A stretch of 14,083 nt of DNA from an uncultured Oscillospiraceae bacterium (lineage in GTDB: Bacteria > Bacillota > Clostridia > Oscillospirales > Acutalibacteraceae), in contig CABUCT010000016.1 of the NCBI GenBank assembly GCA_902490145.1, positions 1 to 14,083 on the forward strand, in the 5' to 3' direction. Below, piece by piece: positions 13,338 to 14,083 of the stretch. Every line of letters starts with the position of its first letter. Within the stretch, counting starts at the first letter, position 1. A program made the translations under genes and the position numbers. The notes under the pieces were generated by a model. That model saw only the letters and a list, made by a program, of their open reading frames with translations, ran no database searches and was not told the DNA's origin.

Positions 13338-13904
13338 ATGAATATCGTTGAAATCAATATTGAAGATTTAAAAGCGTATGAAAATAATCCGCGAAATAAT
13401 GAACAGGCGGTTGACAAAGTAGCTGCCAGCATTGAAGAGTTTGGTTTTAAGGTTCCGATCATCATTGACCGGGATAACATTATTATTGCCGGTCATACAA
13501 GATTATTAGCCGCGAAAGAGTTAGGGCTTGAAAAAGTCCCTTGCATTGTTGCCGACGATCTGACACCGGAGCAGGTAAAGGCTTTTCGTCTTGCGGATAA
13601 CAAAGTATCCGAATATGCAACTTGGGATTTTCAGAAATTAAATTTAGAGCTGGAAGAATTACAGGACTTTGAAATGCAGGACTTCGGTTTTTACGAAACC
13701 GGCGACGGGGAAGATTTTTCAAACATCTTTGATGAACCATCACAGCCAAGTGAAGCCGACGACGTGCAGGATCAGGCAGAGGATGAACCTGAACCAGAAA
13801 AAACTTACAAGGTCATTGTTCATGTAGATTCAAAAGATGAAGCGGAGGAAGTTTCTGATCTTCTGAATGAAAACGGGTGGGACAGTGAGGTGGTTTACGA
13901 ATGA
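13338..13904 (+). CDS. ParB-like nuclease-domain protein
   Basis: This 188-aa protein has a ParB/Sulfiredoxin N-terminal domain (about 1-95): IEDLKAYENNPRNNEQAVDK, then IIAGHTRLLAAKELGLEKVP (GHTR at 52-55), LTPEQVKAFRLADNKV. The rest is an acidic linker (about 115-155) and a short alpha/beta segment (KTYKVIVHVDSKDEAEEVSD). ParB-like proteins of this sort occur just before terminase or DNA methyltransferase genes in Bacillota phages, and may have nuclease or CTP-related activity. It lacks the HTH of chromosomal ParB, so it is not a plasmid partition protein. The start follows GCAGGTGA, and it is in frame with the endolysin, separated by that gene's TAG. Confidence 0.8.
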   Translation: MNIVEINIEDLKAYENNPRNNEQAVDKVAASIEEFGFKVPIIIDRDNIIIAGHTRLLAAKELGLEKVPCIVADDLTPEQVKAFRLADNKVSEYATWDFQKLNLELEELQDFEMQDFGFYETGDGEDFSNIFDEPSQPSEADDVQDQAEDEPEPEKTYKVIVHVDSKDEAEEVSDLLNENGWDSEVVYE

Positions 13905-14065
13905 TCGGTATTATCACACATAATGAAATCATCGGCTCACATTACTGGAAAGATGCACCGGAAAAATATAAATATCTGAGAAACCTACACCGCCATGTGT
14001 TTGTCATTCGATGTAAGTTCGAAGTTTCACATGAAGATCGGGAAATTGAAATCAATCATATGTAG
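13901..14065 (+). CDS. Small QueD-like phage protein, possibly truncated
   Basis: A 54-aa ORF overlaps the ParB stop as ATGA, with GTGAGGTGG upstream. It contains LRNLHRHVFVIRCKFEVSHE and DREIEINHM, which recall small phage proteins distantly like 6-carboxy-tetrahydropterin synthase (His-rich HRHVF strand). The TAG at 14063-14065 ends it, but the same frame continues as DLIRED to the window edge, so a nonsense mutation or a short natural form are both possible. Only 18 bases remain to judge. Confidence 0.5.
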   Translation: MIGIITHNEIIGSHYWKDAPEKYKYLRNLHRHVFVIRCKFEVSHEDREIEINHM

Positions 14066-14083
14066 GACCTTATCCGTGAAGAT

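Noticed and set aside
13323..14065. TAG reassigned as a sense codon
   Set aside because: TAG ends the endolysin, polymerase, ATPase, XhlA-like and other genes at sensible points; reading it as sense would fuse endolysin to ParB.

Overview
The window looks like the left half of a temperate tailed-phage (siphovirus-like) prophage or phage genome from a low-to-mid GC Bacillota host. The strong AGGAGG ribosome sites, ATGA overlaps, r1t-type holin and gene families suggest Clostridia, perhaps a gut Lachnospiraceae; that host placement is inference. TAA, TGA and TAG all end genes in sensible places, so the standard code applies. No integrase, terminase, head or tail-assembly gene lies inside the window.

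Layout. Bases 1-136 are a repeat block built on TGTAACA units. An XRE repressor gene (154-483) reads leftward. The divergent control region (484-1034) holds a leftward repressor promoter, a rightward early promoter (TTGAAT, 17 bp, TATAAT) and a leader of about 420 nt. The leader contains a structured RNA whose 3' end (896-1006) folds like a tRNA (acceptor, D arm, T arm) with an expanded middle. The early operon then runs rightward: Cro-like regulator, excisionase-like HTH protein, SNF2-type helicase, small ORF, VRR-NUC nuclease, HD phosphohydrolase, small ORF, two tail-fibre-like proteins, a RecA/AAA-like ATPase (Sak4-type) with a charged tail, a DUF669 protein, a Cys-rich small protein, a compact family B DNA polymerase, two Cys-rich small proteins, and a primase-helicase fusion (PrimPol plus D5/SF3). 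This is a nearly complete phage replication and recombination module.

Bases 11054-11473 are an intergenic block with the same TGTAACA family as the left edge, a 22-bp direct repeat, and a 22-bp inverted repeat around an AT-rich core. It is a good candidate replication origin or multi-site control element. It is followed by an ArpU/RinA-like late regulator, a strong terminator, and a late promoter with TATAAT but no -35 box; a perfect 20-bp palindrome sits about 43 bp upstream of the inferred start, where an activator would bind. The late operon begins with lysis genes (holin, XhlA-like protein, M15 endolysin), then a ParB-like protein and a small QueD-like ORF that stops just before the window edge.

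The observations most worth a second look are the tRNA-ended leader RNA, the same compound repeat block flanking the whole early module about 11 kb apart, and two receptor-binding-type fibre proteins inside the replication operon.
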